NCBI RefSeq assembly: GCF_000801105.2
Contig: NC_079515.1
Span: forward strand, 37,223,407 to 37,287,406
Reading direction: 5' to 3'
Source of the DNA: Raphanus sativus
Lineage: Eukaryota > Streptophyta > Magnoliopsida > Brassicales > Brassicaceae
Length of the DNA stretch: 64,000 nt
Part shown: positions 63,127 through 64,000 of the stretch, piece after piece
Layout of the letters: each line of letters opens with the position of its first letter
Position numbering within the stretch: the stretch's first letter is position 1
Made by a program: the position numbers and the translations under genes
Notes under the pieces: model-generated
What the model was told of the DNA's origin: nothing
Seen by the model: only the letters and a program-made list of their open reading frames with translations
Database searches by the model: none

Positions 63127-64000
63127 AACTAAGAACGATAGAGAGAGTTATTGTTACCCAATAAATCTTGTTACACGAAGCAGTAGTATGGTGTTCCCCA
63201 CAATATAATCTTGTTACTATCTATATACCACTGAAACTCATGATTGCTATCTACGGACAAGATGCTTCGACGCAAAGAAAAAAGGCATTGATACAATCAT
63301 CAGCATCAATTGAACCGATTGAACTGCTTATCCCCAGTAAATCAAAACCCTAAACTGGTCACCTGAATCACCAAATTCTCAAAAACCTTTGCGGATAACG
63401 CGAAAGAACAACGGAGCAACGTACAAATCCAGAGCTAAGAGCCTAAGAATACTATTCGATACCTCAAAACCCCTATCCCGATCAGAAAACAACTCACCGG
63501 TGCAACTGTAAACAAATGGTCCGAAGGGGACGAGCTCGAATGCTTCAGGCGCAGCGAATTAAGGTTTCGTTTTGAGATTCACACGGCCGGGGAGAGTGAC
63601 GGTAAACGATTCGCCGTGAATCTAGGAGCCAAAGATATTTAGAAGAGAATGATCGGAGCTGAGTAACTAACTTCTTTGCAGAGTGATGGTAAAGAAGGAA
63701 GAGCTTCAAGAAAGAAACCGATCGTTGTATGCGGCGGGAACGATCACCTATGGAGAAGTTCAGCGTAATCTAATAGGAGTATATGGTAATCTTGCTTTCT
63801 GTGAACCGTTTAGATTTTAGCGGGCTATTAACGGTATTTAGGCCCGTTGACGAGGAATACAAATGGGCCGTAAATAAACATTATGTAGCCTAGGCCCATT
63901 AACAGTGTATTAGCCTACGATGTTAGAAGGATGACAGGGGATGATGATGGCGATTGACATCGGATCCGCAGTTAGTTTTACAGCAAAGAAAGAGCTTGTA
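63127..64000. promoter_or_regulatory. CID4 copy 2 upstream region
   Basis: Matches 5909-6789 but with many substitutions and indels, such as an extra AATCCAGAGCTAAGAGCC-like insert near 63428 and shortened GATGAT, GAGCG and GAGT runs. No other gene before the window ends. Confidence 0.6.

Larger units (their letters stand above)
57228..64000. repeat. Long direct repeat, copy 2 (CID4 segment)
   Basis: Second copy of bases 1-6789 in the same orientation. The coordinate offset drifts only from 57227 to 57223 across the first 2.5 kb and then stays constant until about 62873. Beyond that point differences are frequent, including an insertion of about 17-20 bases near 63430 relative to copy 1. Confidence 0.95.

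Overview
The window is a euchromatic piece of a Brassicaceae nuclear genome, most likely Brassica or a close relative such as Raphanus. Genes have introns with GT/AG borders, intergenic DNA is AT-rich, and the gene content matches a short stretch of Arabidopsis thaliana chromosome 3 (about At3g13930 to At3g14240) almost gene for gene. Gene names rest on recalled Arabidopsis orthologues and synteny; no search was run.

Layout. 1-6789: a non-autonomous Mutator-like element and an ataxin-2-like CID4 gene (minus). 7320-7913: a proline-rich membrane protein. 7.9-11.2 kb: AT-rich DNA. 11257-12629: GRF5 (minus). 14144-15234: a non-autonomous retroposon. 15969-18058: the 3' part of a mitochondrial pyruvate dehydrogenase E2 gene (minus), cut by a gap of exactly 100 N (18059-18158). 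18159-23146: the 3' half of a Sirevirus-type Copia retrotransposon with an env-like ORF. 25255-26713: a Helitron. Then a gene-dense run: SBT1.5, RAP2.2, a DnaJ protein, PANS1, ASIL2, a second retroposon, a large COP1-interacting-protein-like gene, an LBD23/24-type gene, a 2-hydroxy-acid oxidase carrying a one-base frameshift, FLU, a relic of UBP1C, and LSM1B. 57228-64000 is a second, nearly identical copy of bases 1-6789, including CID4.

Gene order. Counted in Arabidopsis locus order the window reads CID4, GRF5, E2, [N gap, Copia], SBT1.5, RAP2.2, DnaJ, PANS1, ASIL2, COP1-interacting-like, HAOX, FLU, LSM1B, CID4. This is the expected descending order cut and rejoined: the right-hand block should precede the left-hand block, and the two overlap in the repeated CID4 segment. 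Either two contigs were ordered wrongly across the N gap, or a block of about 57 kb is tandemly repeated. The repeat itself is mosaic: near-identical for about 5.65 kb, then clearly diverged for the last 1.1 kb.

The genes are ordinary housekeeping and regulatory genes that do not form a pathway together. They cover mRNA decay and translation (LSM1B, CID4), hypoxia signalling (RAP2.2), organ growth (GRF5), cohesion protection (PANS1), tetrapyrrole control (FLU), peroxisomal oxidation (HAOX) and acetyl-CoA supply (E2). I saw no new defence or biosynthetic system. The points most worth a second look are the permuted duplicated structure, the exon duplication that splits the CID4 PAM2 motif, the Mutator-like insertion into a reading frame, the retroposon family, the UBP1C relic and the HAOX frameshift.
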